A stretch of 64,000 nucleotides of DNA. It comes from Nitrososphaerota archaeon. Its GTDB lineage: Archaea; Thermoproteota; Nitrososphaeria; Nitrososphaerales; Gagatemarchaeaceae. How positions within the stretch are numbered: position 1 is the first letter of the stretch; each line of letters starts with the position of its first letter. Under the pieces are notes generated by a model that was given only the letters and a program-made list of their open reading frames with translations, was not told where the DNA came from and did not search any database. Location of the stretch: positions 1 through 64,000 of the forward strand of contig JACQFN010000002.1 of NCBI GenBank assembly GCA_016200045.1. The letters are read 5' to 3'. The translations under genes were made by a program, and so were the position numbers. Shown here one piece after another: positions 44,329-54,020 of this stretch.

Positions 44329-45503
44329 GCGAAGATCTCCTCGACGAGCATTTCGTATGAGAAGACGCCCAATGCGCCGTCTGCCTTCAGGCCCGCCAAC
44401 ACCCCTTCTGGGAGCCCGTCAGCAAGGTCTCCCTTCTCGAACGGTCCGTAGTCCTTGCCTCCGAACTCGACCTTGGGGTTCTTCGTGATGAACACAATAC
44501 TCCTGCCGAGTGCCTTCTGGACTGGGGGCTTACCTACTTCGACTCCACTCCCCACGATGGTCGGAGAGCCGGCAAGCCCGAGCCTCTTCGGGTCTGCCCC
44601 GAGGTCCTCGGCTGTCCATTTCGACGCCTGAAGGGACTTGCCTCTGTAGCTGTTGCGCCTCGCCTCCTCCTGGCCCGACGCCACCGGCTCTCTGGGCCTG
44701 TAATCAGGGGAGATGGTAAGCAGGGCGGGGAGCTCCATTTCCAGCTTCTGCGACAGCTGCCCGATCCTTCTCTGAGAGACGACAGCCAGGGACGACGGCT
44801 CGATGTCGAAGTCTTCGACGTATGTAGCGTGCGGGACCGTCCTGCCCGTGAGCTCCGAAAGCCCTTCCGCGACCTGAGGTCCGACGCTCCCGGTCTCCCC
44901 GTCTGTAGTCTTCACCCCTGACACGACGATGTACCGGGATAGTTTTTCCTTTTCGTTCTCGAGCGACCTGATAGCCTCCCCCGCCGTTGTCTCCCCGCGA
45001 ATGAACCTCTGGACGACGCTGTCGGTAATGGCAGGGATCTCTGAGTAGACAGAATTCGGAAGTAGGTTCGCCCCGTAGAGCTCGGCAGCAAGGGACCGTA
45101 CCGAGTCAGAGTAGCCCGCCTTCTTCACCTGCGCGGTCAACTTGTCGATTGCGTCGACATGCCGCTTCACCACGTTCCTTACCCCTAGGGAGACCGCGTA
45201 GGAGGTGGCGAGGGTGTCCGAACCGGCCATCTTCCTGTCGCTCAGGACGTACTCCTCGTCGACCCCCAGCACTTCGGCGTCAAAGAGCGGTTTCATCAGG
45301 GGGATGAGCTTCATGTCGGGTCCCATGCTGAGTGCGACTATCTTGCCGCCGACCCTTCGCTTGAGGAAATCGGCCGCTTCGATCGCCTTGGAGTCGTGCG
45401 GGTTCAACACGAGGTCCATCGCCTCCCTGTTCAGGACCCCGCCGACCTGGGCGACCTGGGTAGTCCTTGCAGGCACGCCCTTCAGGAGAGCGATGATGAG
45501 CAA
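44325..45503 (-). CDS. etfB: Electron transfer flavoprotein beta subunit (FixA), unusually long
   Basis: VLNPHDSKAIEAADFLKRR..KIVALSMGPDMKLIPLMKPLFDAEVLGVDEEYVLSDRKMAGSDTLATSY; 4-nt overlap with etfA. Confidence 0.88.
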   Translation of the reverse strand: MLIIALLKGVPARTTQVAQVGGVLNREAMDLVLNPHDSKAIEAADFLKRRVGGKIVALSMGPDMKLIPLMKPLFDAEVLGVDEEYVLSDRKMAGSDTLATSYAVSLGVRNVVKRHVDAIDKLTAQVKKAGYSDSVRSLAAELYGANLLPNSVYSEIPAITDSVVQRFIRGETTAGEAIRSLENEKEKLSRYIVVSGVKTTDGETGSVGPQVAEGLSELTGRTVPHATYVEDFDIEPSSLAVVSQRRIGQLSQKLEMELPALLTISPDYRPREPVASGQEEARRNSYRGKSLQASKWTAEDLGADPKRLGLAGSPTIVGSGVEVGKPPVQKALGRSIVFITKNPKVEFGGKDYGPFEKGDLADGLPEGVLAGLKADGALGVFSYEMLVEEIFA

Positions 45504-45657
45504 GAGAATTCGTCGGCCATCGATGTCTGTTTTTTAGGGTTGTGATTTGGAACGAGCCAGCGGCCCCGCTGCGGCTTGGCTAAACGAGCGAACGCCGGCA
45601 GAGTGTCGGTCGCAACCTCGACAAATTGGTCTTCGTCATCAGACACTGATGAGAGTC

Positions 45658-46569
45658 TCAATGATTCAGGGACGAAATTGCTTCCCTGAGCGTGTCTGCG
45701 CCCTTATTGAACCAGTCTCGTTCCCGGTCGGAGAGTCTGAGCTCGTATACCTGTTCTACTCCTGCTGAACCCAGCTTGACCGGTACACCTATGCAGATGT
45801 CTCTGAGCCCGTACTCCCCCTCCAGAAGCGTCGAGGCAGCGAGGACCTCCTTGGTGTCGTTGACAATGGCGGCCGCCATCCTGGCTACCGACCTTCCCGG
45901 CGCGAATATTGTCGCACCCTTCTTCGTTATGACATCGGCCGCCACCTTGCGCGTGTCCTCGATGGCCTGCTGGACTTCTTCGTCGTTCAGGAGGTTCCCA
46001 AGAGGAACCCCGCCCACGTACGTGTGGCTCGCCACCGGAATCATGTTCTCCCCGTGCTCTCCCATCACAAGGGACGTTATGGATGACCTCGAGACCCCGA
46101 GCCTCTTGGCCAAGACGTACTTGAACCGAGAATTGTCCAGGACCCCTCCCTGTCCCACGACCTTCTGCTTCGGGAAACCCGATGCCTTCAGTGCGACGTA
46201 GGTCATCACGTCCATCGGGTTGGTCACCATCAGGATGACGCACCCGGGCGCGTTCTTGGCGACCTGCCTTGCCACGTCGCTGATGATCGACGAGTTCTTG
46301 GACAGGAGGTCCATCCTCGTCATCCCGGGCTTGCGGGCGAGGCCCGCGGTAATCACCACTAACTCCGCCCCCTGAAGAGCCGAGTAATCTGACGAGCCTG
46401 TCACCTGGACATCGATCCCCGCATCGGAAAGTCTGTGGCTGATGTCGAGTGCTTCCCCCTCTGCCAGACCTGGAACTATGTCGACGAGCGCCATGTCAGA
46501 GAGGCCCGCGGACGCCACTTCAAGGGCTGCCTGTGCCCCTACCTTCCCCGCTCCTACGAAGCCAATCAA
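45658..46569 (-). CDS. mdh: Malate dehydrogenase (LDH/MDH family)
   Basis: MIGFVGAGKVGAQAALEVA...VVITAGLARKPGMTRMDLLSKN...MVTNPMDVMTYVALKASGFP...MGEHGENMIPVASHTYVGG. Confidence 0.92.
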   Translation of the reverse strand: MIGFVGAGKVGAQAALEVASAGLSDMALVDIVPGLAEGEALDISHRLSDAGIDVQVTGSSDYSALQGAELVVITAGLARKPGMTRMDLLSKNSSIISDVARQVAKNAPGCVILMVTNPMDVMTYVALKASGFPKQKVVGQGGVLDNSRFKYVLAKRLGVSRSSITSLVMGEHGENMIPVASHTYVGGVPLGNLLNDEEVQQAIEDTRKVAADVITKKGATIFAPGRSVARMAAAIVNDTKEVLAASTLLEGEYGLRDICIGVPVKLGSAGVEQVYELRLSDRERDWFNKGADTLREAISSLNH

Positions 46570-46651
46570 CTAAGAACGCCCCTCGGTCGGAGTATAAACC
46601 GATTTCGGAGCTGACTGCATCCGGCACACTTTCGCCGGTATTCGTGTTGCT

Positions 46652-46897
46652 CTAGAGCCTGAGTCCGAAAGAAGTCGCGAAGTCCTCGAACTGGTAGTAG
46701 GCCGCCAGGAACTGCAGCCCCTTCGGTGAGATCGTGTACTTCGAGATCTTCTCGTTTGTAAGCTGCACCAGCAGCCCTGACCCCACCAGCTCTCCGAGGA
46801 GCTTGCTCATCCTGACATAGGACATGTTCCCCTTCCTTAGCAGGGTGGTGATGCCCACGCCGCTACCCTCCGTGTTCATGTCGCGCGCCGTGCTCAA
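46652..46897 (-). CDS. Winged-helix transcriptional regulator; likely 5' extended (YRTQVRIIADVL...)
   Basis: GITTLLRKGNMSYVRMSKLLGELVGSGLLVQLTNEKISKYTISPKGLQFLAAY. Confidence 0.65.
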   Translation of the reverse strand: MSTARDMNTEGSGVGITTLLRKGNMSYVRMSKLLGELVGSGLLVQLTNEKISKYTISPKGLQFLAAYYQFEDFATSFGLRL

Positions 46898-46925
46898 GAC
46901 GTCGGCGATTATCCTGACCTGGGTC

Positions 46926-47570
46926 CTATATTGGGCCGTCTAGCTTCACTCCTACTCCTTTCCTCGCAAACCCTAGCACCGGTATGAACAGGATGAGCAA
47001 ACCGACTTCTTTGATTATAATCTGAAGTAGTGAAAGAACGTCCACTTGTATGTACAATAGTGATAACCACTGTACGAAGGTCCCGACCCCCAAGAGCGAC
47101 AACCCGATGGCTATTACCAATGTGTCAGGCTTTCTTGTCCTCGCGTAGGAGTAGACCGTCTCGACCACGCCGTAGAGAACGAAGTAGAACGAGAGAATCC
47201 CAAGAACGTTCGCCAACTGGGTGGCCGAGAGCGTGACAACCGGCAGCACGAGCAGAGCCGGACCCAGCCGTTTGGCCAGCATGACGTCGACCGCATGAGA
47301 GAAAGCCAGGAAAAAGTACCCTGTCGTCTGCAACAGGAGCCCGGCTATCACGACGGTCGCTAGGGCGGGGGAGGTGGCCAGGATTGAGTTCAGCCCTACT
47401 ACACCCTCCACCAGAAACCCGAACCCGAGGAAGGCGAAGGCGGTGGCGAGTCTGAGTAGAGAGGAGCTCTCGGTCTGCCTGACCCCGCGGTAGGAGACGT
47501 AGGCTATGGATAATGAGACGAAGACTCCTATGAACTGCAACATGACTTCTATGATAGCCGTATCTGTCAT
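46926..47570 (-). CDS. Multi-TM membrane protein
   Basis: About 7 hydrophobic helices; adjacent to winged-helix gene. Confidence 0.6.
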   Translation of the reverse strand: MTDTAIIEVMLQFIGVFVSLSIAYVSYRGVRQTESSSLLRLATAFAFLGFGFLVEGVVGLNSILATSPALATVVIAGLLLQTTGYFFLAFSHAVDVMLAKRLGPALLVLPVVTLSATQLANVLGILSFYFVLYGVVETVYSYARTRKPDTLVIAIGLSLLGVGTFVQWLSLLYIQVDVLSLLQIIIKEVGLLILFIPVLGFARKGVGVKLDGPI

Positions 47571-47855
47571 CGCGGTTCCGGAATTCCTTTGACGACTTCG
47601 TTCATCTGGTATAAAAGCGTGATGCGGACTGAACGGAATTTGTCCACTCCATCGGAGATTCCCGGGTGCGTCCAAACGCGATCGACAGCCTAACCTTGAT
47701 CAGTCAAAATGGCAGTACGAATGACCAGTGTTCAAGTCGGGGCCATCCGCATCGCCGAACGGACGGCGGTCTTGACTCCATGGGCCTTCCTCGAAACGGG
47801 TTCAAGCAAGGCACTCTACTTCGCGGGGCCAATCTGCCTTGGACCGTCATCGGAT

Positions 47856-48953
47856 TCACTTTGTCACTATGGTGAGGACATCCTGATCCATGAGCTTGTG
47901 CGCTATGCCGACCCTCTGGCCCCCGAACCTGACGCTCTTGCCCCACACAAGCGCGTATCGAAAGTCCTCCTTCATCCCCCTGTGCACTTTGTCGCAAATC
48001 TGAAGGACGGTCGACCCGTTCTTCACTATCATCGGCTCCTCGAAATCGGTTTCCCCAGTCCTTCTGCGCATGTAGATTCTGACGAAGTCCAGCCGCTTGT
48101 AGATCTCCTCCTTGAGCGCCTCCACGTTGACGTTCCCCTCTGCCGAAATAGGTACGAACTTGTACTTCAGCTTCTTCGAAAGCTCTGTCGTGAACCCAGT
48201 GTTCACTAGGTCGATCTTGTTCATCACCGTGAGCGACGGGGCGTAGACCCGGTTTCCGAGAAGAACGTCGACGAGTCTCTCATCGTCGATGTCCTCCCTG
48301 ACCATCACCCGGGCGCTGTTGACGTCGTAGACTCTCAGGATCTCCTTGACAAGCTCCTCGGTCATCCTGGTCATCCTCGTCAGCTTGGTCACCGTGATGC
48401 CACCTCCGCTGGTCGGCTCGATGACCACGTTCGGGGGCTCCTGGTCGACCCGTATGCCCGTGGTCCTGAGCTCCCGTTCCAGGAGTCCCCGAGCTTCCGG
48501 CTGGAAGACGTCGACAATGAATAGCACGAGGTCCGCGCTCCTTGCAACTGCGAGGACCCTCTTGCCGAGGCCGCGGCCGGACGAAGCGCCCTTGATGATT
48601 CCGGGGAGGTCCAGCACCTGGATCCTCGCCCCGTTGTACTCCATCATTCCCGGTACCACTTCCAGAGTGGTGAACTTGTATGACGCTACCTTCGACTTCG
48701 CGTTGGTTAGACGGTTGAGGAGGGTCGATTTCCCCACGCTCGGGAGGCCGATCAGGACGACGGTAGCGTCCCCGGACTTCTTCACGTCGTATCCGACCGA
48801 GCTTCCGGAGCGCCTGGACTGCTGTTCTTCCTGTTCGGACTTCAGCCTCGCGAGCTTCGCCCTCAGCAGGCCCACATGATGCTCCGTCTTCTTGTTGACC
48901 TGGGTCTTCAGCAGGTCGTCTTCTATCTTCTTGATCTTCTCTGGAAGCCCCAA
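47856..48953 (-). CDS. DRG/OBG-type GTP-binding protein with TGS domain
   Basis: VLIGLPSVGKSTLLNRLTNAKSKVASYKFTTLEVVPGMMEYNGARIQVLDLPGIIKGASSGRGLGKRVLAVARSADLVLFIVD. Confidence 0.92.
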   Translation of the reverse strand: MGLPEKIKKIEDDLLKTQVNKKTEHHVGLLRAKLARLKSEQEEQQSRRSGSSVGYDVKKSGDATVVLIGLPSVGKSTLLNRLTNAKSKVASYKFTTLEVVPGMMEYNGARIQVLDLPGIIKGASSGRGLGKRVLAVARSADLVLFIVDVFQPEARGLLERELRTTGIRVDQEPPNVVIEPTSGGGITVTKLTRMTRMTEELVKEILRVYDVNSARVMVREDIDDERLVDVLLGNRVYAPSLTVMNKIDLVNTGFTTELSKKLKYKFVPISAEGNVNVEALKEEIYKRLDFVRIYMRRRTGETDFEEPMIVKNGSTVLQICDKVHRGMKEDFRYALVWGKSVRFGGQRVGIAHKLMDQDVLTIVTK

Positions 48954-49005
48954 TGGCCGTTTCTTTGAAGACCGGGCCCCGCGCCAGTATTAAGGTGTCA
49001 GAGAG

Positions 49006-49779
49006 TCAAGGCGGGCACTGACCCGAGCAGTACTCGATGACTATGGTGTGCCCGGTCCCGAACGGGTAGCCGGTGCTGCCTCTCCAGGAAGGGTTTCCTA
49101 CAGCGGTCGGGGAACACGGTGTAGTTGTCGTCGAAGCGCTGCAGTAGTCGAGGGTGTCGAGGACGAGGTTTTCCCAGGCGCTGGAGTTCTGCCCGTCTAC
49201 CAGGAGCTCTATTTGATGCGTGGCGTCCGCCTTCAGGCCCAGGATGTCGGTGCTGTTGAACTCCACTGGGTGCTCCGACCCATTGAAGTTCGCCGTGTGG
49301 AAGGTCGCCTTCCAGATCGAGAAGAATTGGCCTAGTGTGAAGTTCTGGTAAGTGGACGTTTCGATGTGGATGATCCCGGACGAATCATGGGTGTGCATCG
49401 GCTCAAAACTCCCCCCCGAGCAGAGTCCGATGTTTCCCGGCACTGTGACGTCCTGTCCGTCCACTACTATCCGGAGGTAGGGGTGGATGTGCATGTAGGA
49501 ACCCTCTTCCCCGCACGGAAACGGGAACTGTGTGAAGGTAGGAGCAACGACGTAGTACATTCCTATCCCGAGCACAATCGCTACTACGGCCAGGCTTATC
49601 GCCACAGGGTGCCTGTTCTTCTTTCGGAGGCTCTTGGGCCTCGATTTCTGCTCTGGTGCAGGCGAGGTTCCTGAGGCCGCGTTGGCTTCGGACAGGGAGG
49701 TACCGTGCTTGTCCCTCATGTGCTGGGACAGCGCCTTATCTGTAGCAAACTCGTTCCCGCAAACGCCGCACTTTTGCAT
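49006..49779 (-). CDS. C2H2 zinc finger - TM - His-rich extracytoplasmic domain protein
   Basis: MQKCGVCGNEFATDKALSQHMRDKHG; TM AISLAVVAIVLGIGMYYVV; MHIHPYLRIVV, EPMHTHDSSGIIHIE. Confidence 0.7.
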   Translation of the reverse strand: MQKCGVCGNEFATDKALSQHMRDKHGTSLSEANAASGTSPAPEQKSRPKSLRKKNRHPVAISLAVVAIVLGIGMYYVVAPTFTQFPFPCGEEGSYMHIHPYLRIVVDGQDVTVPGNIGLCSGGSFEPMHTHDSSGIIHIETSTYQNFTLGQFFSIWKATFHTANFNGSEHPVEFNSTDILGLKADATHQIELLVDGQNSSAWENLVLDTLDYCSASTTTTPCSPTAVGNPSWRGSTGYPFGTGHTIVIEYCSGQCPP

Positions 49780-49864
49780 TGTCCGAGCGCCCCCGGAGAA
49801 CACGCATTAAGAACGTTATCGTCCGGGTCCCGACCGCAAGACTAAAGTTCCACCAAAGGTCGCC

Positions 49865-50302
49865 GTGAGACAAATCGTGTCAACGCAAAGGAGGGGGATT
49901 GGAACCACTGCGACTGTTGCGATAGTGGTCGTCATTATCGCGGTTGCCGCGGTCGCGTACTATGCATACAAGCCAGTGCCACCGACGCAGCAGAGCTCGA
50001 CAACTCCAACGACCTCCGCCCACATCAAGACGGTGAACGTCAACATGCCCCTCGGTGCCGGAGGGACCCAACGGCTCAATTTCGTTCCAGAGAAGATCAT
50101 CGTCGTCGTCGGAGTAAACAATACCGTGAGGTGGACGAACCACGACTCGGCGGCCCACACCGTCACCGGCTCCACCTTCGATTCAGGTGGAATGGCCGTA
50201 GGGGCTAACTTTACCCACACGTTCGACGGGCAGGGGAACTACTCCTACCGCTGCTCGTACCATCCTTGGATGATGGGCTCAGTCCTCGTCAGGAACGGAT
50301 AG
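49865..50302 (+). CDS. Membrane-anchored cupredoxin (plastocyanin/amicyanin-like)
   Basis: TM anchor; WTNHDSAAHTVTG...YSYRCSYHPWMMGSVLV type-1 copper ligands. Confidence 0.88.
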   Translation: MRQIVSTQRRGIGTTATVAIVVVIIAVAAVAYYAYKPVPPTQQSSTTPTTSAHIKTVNVNMPLGAGGTQRLNFVPEKIIVVVGVNNTVRWTNHDSAAHTVTGSTFDSGGMAVGANFTHTFDGQGNYSYRCSYHPWMMGSVLVRNG

Positions 50303-50388
50303 GCATCCATCCGGCAATTGTCTTCTTCGACCTCGACACCGTTGGGGCGCTTATATCTCCCTGGATTCGGCAGCTCTCATGTGGACAG

Positions 50389-51423
50389 TTGAAGTCGGTC
50401 GTCCTCAGAGCGAATGCAAGGGGAAGAAGACCGAGGGCACTCCTCGTAGACGGAGAGGCCCCCATGCTCCATGACGGCGATGTCCTCGTCGAAATGCGGG
50501 CCTGTGGGCTCTGCGGTACAGACATCGAGAAGCTCAAAGGGGAGTACACTGCAGCGATGCCGGTCCTGGGCCACGAGGCTGTCGGGGTGGTCGCGCGTTT
50601 GGGGCCCAGAGTCAAGGGGTTCCACGTCGGAGATAGGGTCTTCCCTCATCACCACGTTCCTTGCGGTAGGTGCGGCTATTGCCTTCGCGGCAGCCTGACG
50701 ATGTGCGACGACTACAGGAAGAGCAATCTGTCCCCGGGAGGATTCTCCGAGTTCTTCAAGGTCCCTGGCCGGAACGTCCTGAAGGGCGGGGTTCTGGCTC
50801 TTCCTCCCGGACTGTCCTTTCAGGAAGCGGCGCTGATCGAGCCGGTAGCGTGCTGCCTGAGGGCGATCGACAGATGCGGGGCGAAGCGTGGTGATTCAGT
50901 CCTGGTAGCCGGGGCGGGCCCGGCAGGGATGGCTCATGCGCTGCTCCTCCGGTCGATGGGCGCAAAGGTGATGATCAGCGACGTGAGCGAGTGGAGGCTC
51001 TCGTTCGCCAGGAGGCTTGGGTTCAGGCATGCACTCGACGCGAAGTCAGAGGTCGAAGAGAGCGTCATGCGCGAGACCGAGGAGAGGGGAGCGGACGTCG
51101 TCATCGTGGCTTCGGGAAGCCCGAATGCCGTGGTCCAGGGCATGAGATCCGTCAGGAAAGGGGGTACAGTGTGCCTGTTCGGGATACCTGTTGAGGGCTC
51201 CTCCCTGGAATACAGCCTGAGTGCAGTCTACAACAGAGAGGTCTCCATCATCCCGAGCTATGGGGCCACGGAGGCCGACACCAGGCGGGCCCTGAAAATC
51301 GTCGCATCAGGACGGATCAACTTCAGGTCTTTGATAACAGGGCGCTACACCCTGGACCGTTTCGACCAAGCGGTTGAGGCCGCGAGCGGGGGCGGTCAGA
51401 TGAAAGTGATAGTCCTTCCTTGA
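50389..51423 (+). CDS. Zinc-dependent medium-chain alcohol dehydrogenase
   Basis: TTG start; ACGLCGTDIEKLKGEY..MPVLGHEAVGVVARLG...VPCGRCGYCLRGSLTMCDDY. Confidence 0.9.
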   Translation: MKSVVLRANARGRRPRALLVDGEAPMLHDGDVLVEMRACGLCGTDIEKLKGEYTAAMPVLGHEAVGVVARLGPRVKGFHVGDRVFPHHHVPCGRCGYCLRGSLTMCDDYRKSNLSPGGFSEFFKVPGRNVLKGGVLALPPGLSFQEAALIEPVACCLRAIDRCGAKRGDSVLVAGAGPAGMAHALLLRSMGAKVMISDVSEWRLSFARRLGFRHALDAKSEVEESVMRETEERGADVVIVASGSPNAVVQGMRSVRKGGTVCLFGIPVEGSSLEYSLSAVYNREVSIIPSYGATEADTRRALKIVASGRINFRSLITGRYTLDRFDQAVEAASGGGQMKVIVLP

Positions 51424-51523
51424 TGGCGTCGTGCGGGGATTTCGGTCTGGGCGGCGTTGCGCGCGATAGTGGCGAGGCTGACTGTCTTCCGCGTGACTTT
51501 TTAGTCCTGCGCGAAGTCGTTGC

Positions 51524-51652
51524 TCATCTTATGGGCCACCCGAGCACCATGAAGATGTAGACCGCGACGAGGACGAACGCTCCCCAGAGGGCGATGCCCA
51601 CCCACCAGTAGCGGCCCTTGACACGGTGTACGCGCTTCGTCAGGAGCGTCAT
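51524..51652 (-). CDS. Small single-TM protein (42 aa)
   Basis: MTLLTKRVHRVKGRYWWVGIALWGAFVLVAVYIFMVLGWPIR*, below track cut-off. Confidence 0.45.
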   Translation of the reverse strand: MTLLTKRVHRVKGRYWWVGIALWGAFVLVAVYIFMVLGWPIR

Positions 51653-51783
51653 GCCTGCGCCTCCTTGGGGAGGAGCCCTTCAAGAACATTGAGGGCTTCC
51701 TCCGTGGGGAAATGAAGAACCGCTAACGCGCGGGGTCAGGCTTAAAACGCCACCTCAGGCCGATTGAACCTCGAGGGAAAATA

Positions 51784-52563
51784 ATGGACTTCGGGATGGG
51801 CAATCGGCTCTCAAGGGTGATGGGGAAGGGTCGTACCGTAATGCTCGCGGTAGACCATGGGTACTTCCAGGGCCCGACGACCGGGCTTGAGAATCTGAAA
51901 AGGAGCCTCGCGCCCCTGATCCCGTTCGCAGACTCCTTGATGCTCACGAGGGGGGCCCTGAGAAGCTCGGTGGACCCCGCGGAAAAAGTCCCGATCGTAC
52001 TTCGCTCCTCTGGGGGGACCAGCGTCCTGAAGGAGCTTTCCGACGAGGGCGTGACGACCTCGATAGAGGAGGCCGTCCGGCTGAACGCCTCCGCCGTCGC
52101 GGTGTCGGTTTTCGTCGGGTCCGAGAGGGAAAAGCAGACCCTCCTGAACCTCTCGAGTACAGTCGACGAGGGGGAGAGGTACGGGATGCCCGTCCTTGCA
52201 GTCACCGCCGTGGGGAGGGAGATGAACAGGGACTCTAGGTATCTGGGGTTGGCCTGCAGAATCGCCGCTGAGCTTGGCGCCCGGGTGGTGAAGACCTACT
52301 ACTGCGAGGACTTCGAGAAGGTGGTGGATGCCTGCCCCGTCCCGGTCGTGATAGCGGGGGGGAAGAAGGTCCCCGAAAGGGACGCTTTGCAGCTCGCCCA
52401 TGACGCCGTTTCGAAGGGGGCGGCAGGGGTCGACATGGGAAGGAACATCTTCCAGTCGGCGGACCCTGTCGGGATGATAAAGGCCGTGAGGGCCGTGGTG
52501 CACGAGGGGGCGGACGTTGAGTCTGCTCTAGCCATGGTCAGGCAAATCGCAGCCGGACGCTAG
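51784..52563 (+). CDS. DeoC/LacD/FbaB-type class I aldolase (archaeal FBP aldolase or LsrF-like)
   Basis: MLAVDHGYFQGPTTGLEN...RVVKTYYCEDFEKVVDACPVPVVIAGGKK...GAAGVDMGRNIFQS. Confidence 0.88.
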   Translation: MDFGMGNRLSRVMGKGRTVMLAVDHGYFQGPTTGLENLKRSLAPLIPFADSLMLTRGALRSSVDPAEKVPIVLRSSGGTSVLKELSDEGVTTSIEEAVRLNASAVAVSVFVGSEREKQTLLNLSSTVDEGERYGMPVLAVTAVGREMNRDSRYLGLACRIAAELGARVVKTYYCEDFEKVVDACPVPVVIAGGKKVPERDALQLAHDAVSKGAAGVDMGRNIFQSADPVGMIKAVRAVVHEGADVESALAMVRQIAAGR

Positions 52564-52994
52564 CCGCCTGGGGCCGACCCATAGAAAGACGCCGACGAGC
52601 CGTTGTCAAGATACAGAACGCCGGTGAAACTGGCCCCGGCGGGAAGAGAGAAGTTGTCCACCGTGCAGATTACGCTTTGGGGCCCGTCCCCCGCCGCCAA
52701 GGTCGAAGAGCCTGAAATTTCGCAGTGTACAGTATTCCGCGTCTGAGGGGTCTCGTACGTGATGGCGCAGTCAATGACAGCTACACTAGCGGTCCCGGTG
52801 TTCAGGGCTTGCACGGTGCACACGAGGTTCCCCCGGACTTCCGCGCACTCAACCCCCGAAACGGACACCTGTGCGGTGCCACAGAATCCTTCGCAGAATG
52901 GTTTGGTCGTCGATTGGACCGTAAGAAAGAAGATTCCCACCGCCGCCGCACAACCGAGGGTGAGAATCGCCGCGGTCAATCTCGAAGACATCAT
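52560..52994 (-). CDS. Secreted/anchored Cys-containing hypothetical protein
   Basis: Signal-like N-terminus MMSSRLTAAILTLGCAAAVGIFFLTVQS, beta-rich body. Confidence 0.55.
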   Translation of the reverse strand: MMSSRLTAAILTLGCAAAVGIFFLTVQSTTKPFCEGFCGTAQVSVSGVECAEVRGNLVCTVQALNTGTASVAVIDCAITYETPQTRNTVHCEISGSSTLAAGDGPQSVICTVDNFSLPAGASFTGVLYLDNGSSASFYGSAPGG

Positions 52995-53119
52995 GACTCT
53001 TCTACACTGGAGCGGCGCCACGTTCCTAATTGAGGGTGTCGGGGGAACCTGATTTGCCCCCTCTAGTCGTTCCTGACAACTGGCTCAAACTCATAAGCCG
53101 ACGATGGGAACCCCATGTC

Positions 53120-53563
53120 ATGGACCCGAAGACGCCTTCCGCAATGGTCTTCTTCGCAAGCGGCCTGTATCTTATGTTCGGATTCCTTTCTGTCGGAGCC
53201 CTTGCAACCATGACTACTTCGTACTACTACTTCCCCACCGTTTCGGCTGCAACCTGGGTCGAGGTAGGCCTGTCCGTTATCTTGTCCTTCTTAGTGCTGG
53301 TCTCGGGCCTCCTGATAGGGTCCAAGAGCCCCGGCAGGATTCAGAGGGGGAGCATCCTTGGGTTCGTCGCGTCGACCGCCGGGGTCCTGGACGCGATGGC
53401 TTTGATGTCGATCAACCTCGGCTACACGGGGATTCTGATCCAATTCCTTCCAATAGGCGGGTTCGCCCTGTTCTTCCTCGGGTATCCGCTGACGGTTACG
53501 GGGTCCATCGCCTCGCTGCTGACCATCAGCAAGCCCGAGGAGCCCTCTACTAACCCGCCCTAG
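53120..53563 (+). CDS. Membrane protein
   Basis: Four TM helices. Confidence 0.55.
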   Translation: MDPKTPSAMVFFASGLYLMFGFLSVGALATMTTSYYYFPTVSAATWVEVGLSVILSFLVLVSGLLIGSKSPGRIQRGSILGFVASTAGVLDAMALMSINLGYTGILIQFLPIGGFALFFLGYPLTVTGSIASLLTISKPEEPSTNPP

Positions 53564-53584
53564 GTCTTCCTTGACGGTCCCCGG

Positions 53585-53707
53585 TCACAGAGGAAGCCCC
53601 GACACGTCCTCGCAGTCCAGCAGAGCCCCACAGTTCGGGCACCTGTACTTGCAAACCTGGATTTCCACCATTTTCGACCCGCACGCGTAACACATCTCCT
53701 CCGGCAA
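53585..53707 (-). CDS. Small zinc-ribbon protein (40 aa)
   Basis: TTG start: LPEEMCYACGSKMVEIQVCKYRCPNCGALLDCEDVSGLPL*, below track cut-off. Confidence 0.5.
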   Translation of the reverse strand: MPEEMCYACGSKMVEIQVCKYRCPNCGALLDCEDVSGLPL

Positions 53708-53795
53708 CAGTCAACCCCGAATCCACGAAGTCTAAAGAATCTAGCGAACAAGTAAGACGGCATCGTTTAAAGCCACTTCGAAGGGCTGGCAACTT

Positions 53796-54020
53796 GTGAA
53801 GCCAGAGGAGAACCCGGAGGACACTGGGCTCCGTCTGACCCGCAAGAGCCCCCTTGCACTCTCTCGAAAGTTCTGCCCGCGATGCCTGACCCCTTTGCAG
53901 GCCGGGAGCAAGCTCGGGGGCTGGCTGGTCCCCCAGGACTACTACTGTCCGAATTGCGGATACCAGGGGACCGTCTTCCTAGAGAAGGAGCCAGAAAAGC
54001 GAAGCGGTGACCAGCCGTGA
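53796..54020 (+). CDS. Zinc-ribbon protein
   Basis: KFCPRCLTPLQ...YYCPNCGYQGTVFLE. Confidence 0.65.
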   Translation: MKPEENPEDTGLRLTRKSPLALSRKFCPRCLTPLQAGSKLGGWLVPQDYYCPNCGYQGTVFLEKEPEKRSGDQP

